Positions 25,951-34,966 of a stretch of DNA of 64,000 bases are shown here, one piece after another. Numbering within the stretch: position 1 is the first letter of the stretch; every line of letters begins with the position of its first letter. The stretch is taken from positions 1 to 64,000 of the forward strand of contig CAYYGN010000006.1 in assembly GCA_964471595.1 (NCBI GenBank), read 5' to 3'. The notes under the pieces were generated by a model. It saw only the letters and a program-made list of their open reading frames with translations, made no database searches and had not been told where the DNA came from. Source of the DNA: JAGNXB01 sp964471595 (lineage in GTDB: Bacteria; Bacteroidota; Bacteroidia; Chitinophagales; Saprospiraceae). The translations under genes and the position numbers were made by a program.

Positions 25951-28278
25951 TCAGCGGGGCAGATATTTGGCCATCAGCCATTTGAAACCGGGCAAGGGGC
26001 GAATATTGTCGAGCAGGGTGGAGGACGCGAGGAATTCCCGGTCATCATAGCCCAGGGACAACGCTTTTTCGAGCGTTTCCAACGCCTGGTCGACCTCTCC
26101 CTTATGGGTATGGCAGATGGTCAGGCCCACCCAAGAAAAGGCATCTTCTGGTAAATGACGGAGCACTTCGCTGAATTGGGGGCAAGCCGCTTCGAATTCC
26201 GACTCTCCGATGAGCAGGTAGCCGAGATTGAAACGCGCTTCATGCCGCAGGGAATCCAAATCCAGACAGCGCCGATAGGCCTCCAGGGCCTCTTTGGTTT
26301 GCCCCAGTTGGGTAAAGACGAGACCGGTATAATACCACGCTTCGGAAAGCCCGGGATTCACATGGGTAGCTATTTGCAACGCTTCCATGGCGGGTTGGTG
26401 GAGATCGCGATAATACCTGCTTTTGCCCAACAGAAGCCAGCCGTTGGCATCGAGGATGTCTTTTCGGGCCAGGGAGTCGCCTTTGGCGAAGAGGACGGAG
26501 GCTTCATCAAAACGGGCGGTTTTCCACAGGGCCAGCCCCCATTCCATCCATGCGCGCGAATAGGAAGGATCATGGCGGGTAGCCGCTTCAAAGTGGTGGA
26601 TGGCCCTTTCGTAATTGCGGAGGGCAAACCAGCCGAGGCCGGCATTGAAATGGGCGAGGGCAAAAGCCGGCTCCCGCTCGAGCGCGCGTTCGCATTCGCG
26701 GATGCCATCTTCCGGCCGGCCTGTGGCGACCAGCAGTCCGCCGAGATTGGCGCGGGCCAATGTCCAGGTAGGGCTGTAGGCCAGCGCCTTCCGAAAGCAG
26801 TATTCGCTGTCGGCGAGCCGGTTTTCCCGGCGGGCCAGCAGGCCCGTTTCGTTCCAGGCGTAGGCCGCTGTCGAATCCGAATCCAGCACCATGTATTGCC
26901 ATTCGCGGGCCTGGCGCAACAGGGAGGTGTCTCCGGTCCGTTCGGCTTCCAGGCGCAAATGAAGGCCGCGGAAGTAGGCTTCGCGTCGCCGGATTTCGGG
27001 ATACAGAAAATGGCTGTTGCCCAGCAGGGTGGCCGAGCGATGCAGGTACTCCGGGTAAAGGGCATATCGCTGGTCGTGCGACCAACGCCTTTGCAATTCG
27101 GCGGGGCTGGCGGCGAGATAGTCGTTGATGGCGCGTTGGGATTCATCCTGAAGGGCGGCGGCCAGGTCCAGTCGCATGGCGAGCCGGAAAGGCGCCATAC
27201 GCTCATGGGTGTGGATGCGCTGGTAGATATCCCAGGCGGAGGCACCTTCGGGCTGAAGCAGATGACCCTTGTGCAGGGCCTCCTCAAACCGGAGATAAAG
27301 TTCCATGATCATGGAATCCGAATCCATGACGGACGGGATGCCTTTCTGGCGGACAGGTGTGTCGGGTGATTGATTCTTCTCTTTTTCACGGAGGGCTCTC
27401 AGGTCGGCGAGGGCATCGGGGTCCACCCGGCTCATGGTCAGACCTTTGTCGCCGGTCACCAGGGGGATCTGGCTTCGTGGCGACACAGCAGCAGGGACAT
27501 GATCCTCCAGATAGCGCTGCAATTCGAGCAGGGACACTTTGAGGTCTTCGTTGCGGTCGGCGAGGCCGGTGAGTCCGTCGAGGAGGTACCAGGTGAAGAC
27601 GCCGTGGCCGCCACCCCATTGGATGCCCTCATTGCTGGACTCAGTGGGCTGGCAGGAGAGGACCTTGACTTCGCTGGCGTATTGGTCCACAAGGGCTTTG
27701 GCCGTGGCCTGAGTGCCGGCGTATTCCGATCCGGCCAGCGCTCCGGCGCGGCAGGCATCGGTGATGACGATGACCTGGGCCTGGTTTTTGGTGCTGAGGG
27801 TCCGGATGATGCCCTGGAGGATATGGAGCGGGAATCCCCCGATCATGTAATTGTTGGCCGGCATGTCATAAGCCAGGAGGTAACCGTTGTTGCTGATGGT
27901 CTGGTTTTCCATGTCGCCATGCCCGGAGAAATATAGAATGGCCGCATCTCCCGGTTTAGTGTTTTCCAGGAGCCAGGTATAGGCGCCGCCCATGCGGGCA
28001 AAGGTGGCATCGGCATTGGTGAGCACCCGGATGTTGTCGGGAGGTACTTTTCCTCCGGCAGGGGACAACAGCCATTCGGCAAATGCCTCGGCATCGCGGT
28101 GGGAAAACTGAAGGCGGGGTATGCGGCTGTCCTGGTACTCGGATACGCCGATGATGACCGCCCGGGTTTGGCCGGTGGGTTGGACGGGACGGATCTGGGC
28201 CGCAACCGGTTGTAAAGACCACAGGCCCAACAAGCCGAAATAAAATGGCAGAGCGACAATTTTAATATTGAACCGCAT
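25951..28278 (-). CDS. Exported caspase-family protease with TPR tail
   Basis: This 775-residue protein has a signal peptide (ending LQPVAAQ), a caspase domain (about 35-290) and TPRs (about 440-740). The dyad is H120 (YFSGHGD) and C176 (TDACRAG). The block VLSCQPTESSNEG, QWGGGHGVFTW follows, and an EF-hand-type loop D241-x-N-x-D-x6-E252 (DRNEDLKVSLLE) suggests calcium dependence. The ending IRPLPGFKWLMAKYLPR is the usual TPR-protein end. The frame is open to 28347, but the ATG at 28278 gives a proper signal peptide. It lies 141 bases downstream of a lipoprotein gene, so it may have its own promoter or share the operon. Confidence 0.93.
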   Translation of the reverse strand: MRFNIKIVALPFYFGLLGLWSLQPVAAQIRPVQPTGQTRAVIIGVSEYQDSRIPRLQFSHRDAEAFAEWLLSPAGGKVPPDNIRVLTNADATFARMGGAYTWLLENTKPGDAAILYFSGHGDMENQTISNNGYLLAYDMPANNYMIGGFPLHILQGIIRTLSTKNQAQVIVITDACRAGALAGSEYAGTQATAKALVDQYASEVKVLSCQPTESSNEGIQWGGGHGVFTWYLLDGLTGLADRNEDLKVSLLELQRYLEDHVPAAVSPRSQIPLVTGDKGLTMSRVDPDALADLRALREKEKNQSPDTPVRQKGIPSVMDSDSMIMELYLRFEEALHKGHLLQPEGASAWDIYQRIHTHERMAPFRLAMRLDLAAALQDESQRAINDYLAASPAELQRRWSHDQRYALYPEYLHRSATLLGNSHFLYPEIRRREAYFRGLHLRLEAERTGDTSLLRQAREWQYMVLDSDSTAAYAWNETGLLARRENRLADSEYCFRKALAYSPTWTLARANLGGLLVATGRPEDGIRECERALEREPAFALAHFNAGLGWFALRNYERAIHHFEAATRHDPSYSRAWMEWGLALWKTARFDEASVLFAKGDSLARKDILDANGWLLLGKSRYYRDLHQPAMEALQIATHVNPGLSEAWYYTGLVFTQLGQTKEALEAYRRCLDLDSLRHEARFNLGYLLIGESEFEAACPQFSEVLRHLPEDAFSWVGLTICHTHKGEVDQALETLEKALSLGYDDREFLASSTLLDNIRPLPGFKWLMAKYLPR

Positions 28279-28419
28279 GATCTTGTTTCCGAATTCGACA
28301 GGTGCCACCGGGATATGGTAATGGCACAAGGTAATGATTCCGGTCAAAGACCATCACGGCCCTGTCGCGTATCGTGGCCTGGCCGTGAAACATGTATATT
28401 ATTCCAAAGCAATTCCCTG

Positions 28420-29115
28420 TTATTGGGTATTGCCTGTGGAAAGTATCGAATCTCTGAGCCTTTCCCTGAACTCGTGATGGGTACCGTCCATTACGACGTC
28501 AATGGTTCTGCCGGGGTTGATGGTCGTTGTCAACACTGGGTCCTCTGATTGGAGGGCTTGAATACCTAGATACCCTGTGCAATCCTGAGTGGGATCCAGC
28601 AGCAAGGAAATTTGGAAGGCACCGTTCGAATTGGTTTCTGTCCTGACGGTTGTGCGGCGCATGTCAAAAACTGTTCTCCCTGCCAGCGGATTCCGTGAAG
28701 CATCCACCAATCTTCCCGAGAACATTGCAGTATCTCCCTCCTGGCAGGTTTCTATGTGAAGTGTCTGCATATCATTGCCATAAATGGCGGCCATAACTTC
28801 AGTCGGGGCGTCGTGGATTTGGACTTTAATCGTATCGCCAAGTTCGCTTAAAATGAATTGGATGCGCTCATTTTGCAGGATATCCAGCACGAGGGGATTC
28901 CCCTTTTTGATTTTCAAGTGGCCGTAAAAAAACGGATTGTCATCGACAAAGCGATTGACTTGAACATCCGAAAATTCGCCATCGCCCTGCAGAAACCAAA
29001 ACTGGGTGCCGGCATAATATACCGTGGCAGGCTTGTCGGGTTCACTGACTTTTTCCTTGCAGGATGAAACAATGACCATCAAAGTCAGAAGCGAGATAAA
29101 AAGTGCGTTTTTCAT
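28420..29115 (-). CDS. Lipoprotein paired with upstream caspase gene (L3)
   Basis: This 231-residue protein has a lipoprotein signal (LMVIVSSC) and an all-beta look. The C-terminal half contains FSGRLVDASRNPLAGRTVF followed by TETNSNGAFQISLLL, resembling a carboxypeptidase-regulatory-like beta-sandwich. It ends with TIDVVMDGTHHEF, matching the DVFLDG/DDST endings of the two lipoproteins at 31384 and 32076. It begins 9 bases after the caspase gene 29125-31368, so they are co-expressed. The base composition is AT-richer than that of the caspase. Partner, substrate or inhibitor of the caspase are all possible. Confidence 0.75.
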   Translation of the reverse strand: MKNALFISLLTLMVIVSSCKEKVSEPDKPATVYYAGTQFWFLQGDGEFSDVQVNRFVDDNPFFYGHLKIKKGNPLVLDILQNERIQFILSELGDTIKVQIHDAPTEVMAAIYGNDMQTLHIETCQEGDTAMFSGRLVDASRNPLAGRTVFDMRRTTVRTETNSNGAFQISLLLDPTQDCTGYLGIQALQSEDPVLTTTINPGRTIDVVMDGTHHEFRERLRDSILSTGNTQ

Positions 29116-29124
29116 AAGTAAGAT

Positions 29125-31368
29125 TTATTTGTTTTCTAATTGAAATTGTTCGGCTTTTTCCCGAAATGCCGGCTTTTCGAACAGCCAGGAGCGGAGAGGT
29201 TCGCATTCGCACTCGGTCATTTTAACATTGATTGATTGTAGGGCTATTGTTAACTGGGCCATAGCTTCCTTCTCATTATTTTCAAAGGATGCTTTGCAGG
29301 CACGAAAATATGGAGCAAAATAGGCGTCCGGCGCCAGCGTTTCCAACAAAGTGCATTGTTCCTCCAAATCGGTCCAACTTCCGGTTTTAAAATACAAATC
29401 GGCCATTCTGTAGCGAAGAGAAACATGCCGGGGGTCCTTTTCTGCCGCCGTCAGGTAGGCGGCTTCAGCAGCATCGTAGAGCTCCTTCTGGACAAATAGA
29501 TACCCCAGCATGAAATAACCCGTAAATTGGTCGGGCTGCATGACCAGAGAGGTTTCGAAAGCGGTTTGGGCTTCGTCAAGGCGGCCGAGATTCTGAAGGC
29601 AGGCGCCGATGTTCAGCCAGGCCAGGTGGTCATCCGGTTGGGATTGCAGGGCCTGGTAATAAACGGCCATGGCCTCCTCCCATTGTTCCCTGAAGTAAAG
29701 CAGGCTTGCCTTGGCCTTTAGGGTGAAATTGTGGGTGGCATCAATGGCCAATGCCTGGTCAATAACCACGGACGCTTCATCAAAACGTTTGAACTGCCGC
29801 GACAAATAATACCCCCACCACGCATGCGGCGCCAGCCACCCGGGGTCCATGTCCACCGCCTTGTGGTAATAAAATTGGGCGGAATCATATTCTATGACCC
29901 GGAAGGCATAAATATCCATTAAAAAAAAGGCGGCAACGGCATTATCCGGTTCTTGGTCCAAAGAGGCTTGAAGGTGGTGGATGATGGGCTTGATGGTGGC
30001 CCAATCCCGCTGGGTTCTGGCGGCATAATTCAAACGCAATCCCTGAAAGAGGTGGAGACGGGCCAGCAAGGTGCGAGTGCGGGGATCATGGGGGCCGAGC
30101 AATTCGGCGGCTCGTTCGAGGTAGGCGGGATATCCGGCAAATTGCTCTTTGAGCAAAGGGGCGGAGCGGGAAAGTTGCTGGATGTCTAGTTGCAGGTATT
30201 GATTCAGAGCATGCTGGGCGTCCATCTGGAGATGGGCGACAAGATCCCGCTGCAGATCGGCATGGATGGCGGCCAGGGAGGAGTCCTGCACCAGCAGATT
30301 GTAATAATGGTCGGCACAGTCGCCCGCAGGATGCAGCAGGCGTTTTTCCTCCAATGCGGTTCGGAAAGCCCTGTACAGGTCGAGCGTGACGGAATCGGTG
30401 CCGGCCAGGAGCCGATCGTATTTGTTGGACCTCGGCAAGGCCGGCAGGATGGTCATGAGCTCCCTTCCTTTTTCGCGGTTCAACCGGGCGAGGGTAGGAC
30501 CATGAATGCGGCCGATGATGCGGGTTTCGTCGCCCCGGACAAGCGGTACCTGTCGCACCGGCATCATGTCGCGGGACACCTCCTGTTTGACATGGGCGGC
30601 CAATTCGTACAGGGAAATGAGTTCGTCCCCGTTCTGGTCGGCCAGCCCGAGAAGGCCCTCCAGCAGGTGCCAGGTAAAAGCGCCCTGCCCCCCTCCCCAT
30701 TGCGGACCCTCGTGACTCAGTTCATGCGGCTGGCAGGACAGGATCTTGAGCTCGTGGGTGTACTGGCGGGCGAGGTCGTCGCCAAAGACACGGATGCCGG
30801 CGTTGTCCTGGAGGCCGCCACTGCGGCAGGCGTCGGCGATGAAAAGGACCTCGCCTCCTTTTTCCACCGACATGGTGGTGATGGCCTCCTGCAGGGCGGA
30901 GAGGGCCAGGGCCCCCGACATGCTGTATTTGCGAACGACGGCGTCGGTGCACAGGAGATAGCCGGCGCGGGAGCCACCGGACTGTGCGTCGCCATGCCCG
31001 GAAAAGAACAGGATGGCCCTCTCCCCGGGTCCTGTCTCCTCCTGGATCCAGTCGAGGGCAGCGACCACGTTGCCGTGAGTGGCATCGCCATTGAGCAGGA
31101 GGCGCAGGTGTTCGGCGGGGATTGCTCCTCCTGCCTCCGACAGGAGATAGGCCGCAAAAGCTTCTGCATCGCGATGGGCAAAGCGGAGATCTCCGAGGGT
31201 GGTATCCCGGTATTCGGAGATGCCGACGACGACGGCCCGGGTGACCGGAGGCGTGAAAGCGGGCCGGATCTGCGCCGCGAGGGACCCTGCCATCATGACC
31301 AGTCCCGTCGCCATCAGGACGATCCGGCAGCCGATGAACGGCACGATGCGTCGGAGAGGGTGGGACAT
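29125..31368 (-). CDS. Exported caspase-family protease with TPR tail
   Basis: This 747-residue protein has a signal peptide or N-terminal anchor (about 10-32, VLMATGLVMMAGSLAAQ), a caspase domain (about 42-290) and TPRs (about 460-700). The dyad is H125 (FFSGHGD) and C181 (ADACRSG). The block LSCQPHELSHEGPQWGGG follows, then a full EF-hand-type loop D244-x-N-x-D-x2-I-x3-E255 (DQNGDELISLYE). It sits between lipoprotein genes: 15 bases after the upstream one (31384) and 9 before the downstream one (29115). Export of a caspase-fold protease argues against a simple cytosolic suicide role. Confidence 0.93.
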   Translation of the reverse strand: MSHPLRRIVPFIGCRIVLMATGLVMMAGSLAAQIRPAFTPPVTRAVVVGISEYRDTTLGDLRFAHRDAEAFAAYLLSEAGGAIPAEHLRLLLNGDATHGNVVAALDWIQEETGPGERAILFFSGHGDAQSGGSRAGYLLCTDAVVRKYSMSGALALSALQEAITTMSVEKGGEVLFIADACRSGGLQDNAGIRVFGDDLARQYTHELKILSCQPHELSHEGPQWGGGQGAFTWHLLEGLLGLADQNGDELISLYELAAHVKQEVSRDMMPVRQVPLVRGDETRIIGRIHGPTLARLNREKGRELMTILPALPRSNKYDRLLAGTDSVTLDLYRAFRTALEEKRLLHPAGDCADHYYNLLVQDSSLAAIHADLQRDLVAHLQMDAQHALNQYLQLDIQQLSRSAPLLKEQFAGYPAYLERAAELLGPHDPRTRTLLARLHLFQGLRLNYAARTQRDWATIKPIIHHLQASLDQEPDNAVAAFFLMDIYAFRVIEYDSAQFYYHKAVDMDPGWLAPHAWWGYYLSRQFKRFDEASVVIDQALAIDATHNFTLKAKASLLYFREQWEEAMAVYYQALQSQPDDHLAWLNIGACLQNLGRLDEAQTAFETSLVMQPDQFTGYFMLGYLFVQKELYDAAEAAYLTAAEKDPRHVSLRYRMADLYFKTGSWTDLEEQCTLLETLAPDAYFAPYFRACKASFENNEKEAMAQLTIALQSINVKMTECECEPLRSWLFEKPAFREKAEQFQLENK

Positions 31369-31383
31369 GGCGGATTCAGGAAT

Positions 31384-32040
31384 TCAATCGAGCTTATTGT
31401 CCTTTTGACTGCCATCCAGAAATACGTCGAGTTCAATGTCACTGGGACTATTCGATGATAGCAGAATTCTTACGGTATACTCTCCTGGATTCCAAAAGCG
31501 CAAGTCCTTTGAACAATTATTTGAGGACGTGTCGTCAGGTATGTGTAATGAATAGGAATAAACGCTATCCCTAGAAGTTGTATCCCTGCGTTGGGCAGTC
31601 CCAAAATAACTGATCGTTACCGGACCATCGGTGTCTCTAGCCGTACCCCTTAATCTCTTTTGCATGTTATTGCAAGTAGTATTTGAAGACCTTTGTTGTA
31701 GCCTTGTAACCATTGAATCAATTCTACTATGACTATCCATGAATTTGATGGATACGGATGTGTGATTAGAGGCCTGGAAGGTTACTTTGTCATCTTCGGC
31801 GATAGTTAGTTTTACAGTATCTCTTGATCTTTTAGATCCGGACCTCAATTGCATATTTTCTCTAGTGTGGTTAAATTCATAATTGGAATTATCTTGCGTG
31901 AGGGCAGATAAAACGATCGTTTTTGTGTTTAAAATTGCTGGAGACTCCGTCCCTGCATCGGGGGGTGTGGGCGTCTCTTTTTTCTTGCATTGACTCATCA
32001 GAAGGATGGAAGCAAGCGCCAAGTAGATCGCATTTTTCAT
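31384..32040 (-). CDS. Lipoprotein of the caspase operon (L2)
   Basis: This 218-residue protein has a lipobox (ILLMSQC followed by KKKE) and a Thr/Ser/Asn-rich, mostly beta body with a central RLRGTARDTDGPVTISYFG that parallels the regulatory-like strand of L1 and L3. It ends PSDIELDVFLDGSQKD, the shared tail motif. The DNA is clearly AT-richer than the flanking caspase genes (for example TCATAATTGG... and many A/T third positions), hinting at recent arrival or fast change. It lies 35 bases after L1 and 15 before the next caspase. Confidence 0.7.
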   Translation of the reverse strand: MKNAIYLALASILLMSQCKKKETPTPPDAGTESPAILNTKTIVLSALTQDNSNYEFNHTRENMQLRSGSKRSRDTVKLTIAEDDKVTFQASNHTSVSIKFMDSHSRIDSMVTRLQQRSSNTTCNNMQKRLRGTARDTDGPVTISYFGTAQRRDTTSRDSVYSYSLHIPDDTSSNNCSKDLRFWNPGEYTVRILLSSNSPSDIELDVFLDGSQKDNKLD

Positions 32041-32075
32041 ATTGTCGGAATTTTTTGTTGGTGAGATATTTTGAT

Positions 32076-32717
32076 TTATTTAGGGTCAATCATGTCCGTG
32101 CTGTCATCCAGAAACACATCGAAGAGCGTGTCCGTATCCCCGTTTTTGACGAGGGTCATCTGCATGCGGTAAGTCCTGGATGAGGTTTTGGTGATGGGAG
32201 TAGCCTGGCTTTGATCGTGAAGTACAGCATAGGAACGGTTGAAGGCGCCAGAGTCATCGGTAAATGCCTGTCGGTCCTTGACCTCGATGACACCGTTTTC
32301 AATGGGGGCTTCATTTTCGATGTACAATTTTCCTTCCAGCTTTCTCCCTCCATCATGGCACGTTTTATTCGGCCAAAGCAGGTGATCCAGACTGATGCGC
32401 AGGGTGTGGAGTTGGGTTAATCCGGCATTAATCCGGAAGCGTGTTTCCCGGTAATAATTTCCGGCATCCAGGGTGTACATCGTCCCTTCCTCCCAAAATA
32501 CCGGCTCTGTCGTTATGATGCTGGGTTCATGGTCACCTGTTGCCAGCGTGGCATTGGATAATAGGTCACCACCCGGATTGGTCACCTCCAGTACGATTTC
32601 TTTCCGGTACACCAGGGCTGTGTTTTGCCCGTCTCTTCCCGGCCAGGGAGCGAGGCAGCCGGACATCAGAAGGGTCAGAGGCGAGATGAACATGAGTTTG
32701 CGCGCAAAGGAAGGCAT
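32076..32717 (-). CDS. Lipoprotein of the caspase operon (L1)
   Basis: This 213-residue protein has a lipobox (TLLMSGC), strands with Asp/Gly turns, and the segment LEGKLYIENEAPIENGVIEV followed by FTDDSGAFNRSY, which looks like a carboxypeptidase-regulatory-like domain. The ending DTLFDVFLDDSTDM matches the tails of L2 and L3. It starts 11 bases after the end of the caspase gene 32729-34966. No enzyme motif is seen, so function is open: a binding partner, inhibitor or substrate of the caspase on the membrane. Confidence 0.7.
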   Translation of the reverse strand: MPSFARKLMFISPLTLLMSGCLAPWPGRDGQNTALVYRKEIVLEVTNPGGDLLSNATLATGDHEPSIITTEPVFWEEGTMYTLDAGNYYRETRFRINAGLTQLHTLRISLDHLLWPNKTCHDGGRKLEGKLYIENEAPIENGVIEVKDRQAFTDDSGAFNRSYAVLHDQSQATPITKTSSRTYRMQMTLVKNGDTDTLFDVFLDDSTDMIDPK

Positions 32718-32728
32718 TGGCTTGTCTT

Positions 32729-34966
32729 TTATTTGAAGTGTTCGGATAGCAGGTTTTGAAATTCCTGCCGGGACAGGCAGGTCGCCAGGTTCTTTTTTTC
32801 ATCCAGTATTTGCCGGTCGTTCAGTCCTGCGGCCATGGCCTGTTGCAAATGGGCGAGTGCCGGCTCCCACTGTTCCTGCAGAGCCGCCAAATAGAATTTG
32901 TAATACGAAATAAAATATCCACCCGGGGAGACCTGTTTTTCCATCTCCCACACCAGGGGTTGGGCCTGCACCCACTGTCCGGTTTCCAGATAATAATCTA
33001 TCAGATGAAGGTAGGGTTCAAGGCGTTTGGGGTCGATTTCCATGACCTTCCGGCAGTGGGGTTCCCCCTCATCCCAACGGCCCGATTTGACATAGAGTTT
33101 GCAAAGGCCGAGGTGTGCCGGCACCTGCCGGTCCTTCATAGCCAGAGATTGCCGCAGAGCCTTCTCCGCTTCGACGGGATTTTGGAGGATGATCCAGGCA
33201 TAACCAATATTGGCGTGCAGGATGTAATCCTCCGGATCCAGGAGCAGGGCGTTTTGGTAGCCTTTGATGGCGGCGTGAAAATCGCGGATCCGGTAATGGT
33301 AATTGGCCATCGCCTTGGCGTGAAAGGCGTTACGGGAATCGCACTGATGCCCTGCGTCCAGCACCTGCCATGCCTCCTCCCGGTGGTCCGCTACCTTGCT
33401 CAGGCATTCGCCGAAAAACGTATAGGGCATCACCCAATCCGGGTAGAGGCGGGTCACTGTTTGAAAATAATACCGGGCGGTGTCCACCATGACCGGTTTT
33501 GTCCTTGAGCAGGCGGCTTCCATCAGATAAAAAAGAGCCAGTCGGTTTTCGGGATCGTGTGCCAGGACTTCCTGCAGGAGGGGCGCTATGGCGCCGTAGT
33601 GTTCCGGTCCTTTCTGCCCAAGGGATTCGAGATAGGCGAGGATGCCCCGGAAAAGATTTTTCCTGGTTTCCAATTCGCGGGTCAGTGCATGGCGGGCGCC
33701 CAGCACTTCCATCGCTTTGTCCAGGCGGGGAATGTAGAGCGCGTATTCGCGGATGCGCTCATCCCCGGGTTTGTTGAGCTCTTCTCCTTCCACGAGGATC
33801 AATTGGCGCATCATCTGCTGGGCGTCTTCCTGGAGGGCGATCGCATATTCCCGGCGGAGGAAAGGGTGGATATCGGCCAGGGCACTTTCCTCCAGCAGCA
33901 ACCGGAAATAATGGTCGGCGCAATCGTTGGCGGGTTCGGAGAAAGCTTTATCACGGAGGGCCTTGAAAAACAGCCGGTAATTGTCCAGGTGGGAGGAATC
34001 CACCCGGGCGATCAGGGCTTCCTCTTTCCGGCTTTTGGCATGGGTGGAGAGCAGAAGTTGTACCGGAGGCTTTTCGATCGTGCCCGCCAGAGATGGGGAG
34101 GAGGGATCGATGAAGGCGATGGCCTGATCTTCTTCCTTGGCCGTGATGACGGGGTGCTGCCGGAGAGGGGCCAGGTCTTCATTGATGGCATCGTGCAGAT
34201 AGCGCCTCAATTCGGAAGCCGTCACCACATCATCCTGGTTGTGGTCGGCCATGCCGGTCAAACCTTTGATGAGGTAGTGCGTGAATACGCCTTGTCCCCC
34301 GTTCCATTGGGGGCCTTCCTGGCTGAACTGATCGGGTTTGCAGGACAGGAGTTTGATCTCGTTGGTCGCCTGGCGCTGCAGGCCTTCACGGCCGAGGGCG
34401 CCTTCGTCGTCAATCCGCGCATCACCGAGTTTGCCGGCGCGACAGGCATCCAGGATGACGATAACCCGTGCTCCGATCTCGCTGGACAGGGTGGTGATCT
34501 CTTCCTGGAGATCCCGCAGCTTGATGGCGCCGCCCAGGGAGTAGGACTGGTCGGTGGCGTCATGGAGCAAAAGATACTCGGGCCGGGACACGGTTTTGCC
34601 CACATCGCCATGGCCGCTAAAGTAAAGGATGACCTGATCGCCCGCCCGGGATTGTTGGCGGAGCCAGTCCAGCATGGTGCGAAAACGCGCTTCGGTCGCA
34701 TCGCCATTGGTCAGCAGTTGGATGTTTTCCGGTGCCACCTGTCCGAGGGCACCGGCCTCGAGCATCCGGACGAACAACGCCGCATCGCGATGGGCATACC
34801 GGAGATGGCCTACCCGGGGATCCTGATATTCGGAGATGCCGACGACGAGAGCCCGCGTCACTCCTTTTGGACGGATGGGCTGTACCTGTGCATCCGCCCG
34901 GCAACAAGCGGCCAGCAGCCCTGTGAGGAGCAGATGCAGGATCTGTAAGGCAGGGCGCCGGGCCAT
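32729..34966 (-). CDS. Exported caspase-family protease with TPR tail, possible lipoprotein
   Basis: This 745-residue protein has a signal ending LLAACCRADAQ, where L-A-A-C could be a lipobox (C21). The caspase domain is at about 37-290 and TPRs at about 470-720. The dyad is H119 (YFSGHGD) and C175 (LDACRAG). The block LSCKPDQFSQEGPQWNGG follows, then an EF-hand-type loop D241-x-N-x-D-x6-E252 (DHNQDDVVTASE). The frame is open to 35050, but the ATG at 34966 fits the signal peptide. It is the first gene of the minus-strand unit caspase, L1, L2, caspase, L3, caspase. Confidence 0.93.
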   Translation of the reverse strand: MARRPALQILHLLLTGLLAACCRADAQVQPIRPKGVTRALVVGISEYQDPRVGHLRYAHRDAALFVRMLEAGALGQVAPENIQLLTNGDATEARFRTMLDWLRQQSRAGDQVILYFSGHGDVGKTVSRPEYLLLHDATDQSYSLGGAIKLRDLQEEITTLSSEIGARVIVILDACRAGKLGDARIDDEGALGREGLQRQATNEIKLLSCKPDQFSQEGPQWNGGQGVFTHYLIKGLTGMADHNQDDVVTASELRRYLHDAINEDLAPLRQHPVITAKEEDQAIAFIDPSSPSLAGTIEKPPVQLLLSTHAKSRKEEALIARVDSSHLDNYRLFFKALRDKAFSEPANDCADHYFRLLLEESALADIHPFLRREYAIALQEDAQQMMRQLILVEGEELNKPGDERIREYALYIPRLDKAMEVLGARHALTRELETRKNLFRGILAYLESLGQKGPEHYGAIAPLLQEVLAHDPENRLALFYLMEAACSRTKPVMVDTARYYFQTVTRLYPDWVMPYTFFGECLSKVADHREEAWQVLDAGHQCDSRNAFHAKAMANYHYRIRDFHAAIKGYQNALLLDPEDYILHANIGYAWIILQNPVEAEKALRQSLAMKDRQVPAHLGLCKLYVKSGRWDEGEPHCRKVMEIDPKRLEPYLHLIDYYLETGQWVQAQPLVWEMEKQVSPGGYFISYYKFYLAALQEQWEPALAHLQQAMAAGLNDRQILDEKKNLATCLSRQEFQNLLSEHFK

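Noticed and set aside
33557..34948. Long plus-strand open frame of 463 residues
   Set aside because: It is antisense to the caspase gene, with no family features; long shadow frames are common in this G/C-rich DNA. The same holds for 26155-27369, 30190-31458, 16927-17910, 18037-18900 and 43436-44965.
15628..34966. Type III CRISPR-linked caspase (Craspase-like) effectors
   Set aside because: No cas gene or CRISPR array is present, and these proteins carry signal peptides.
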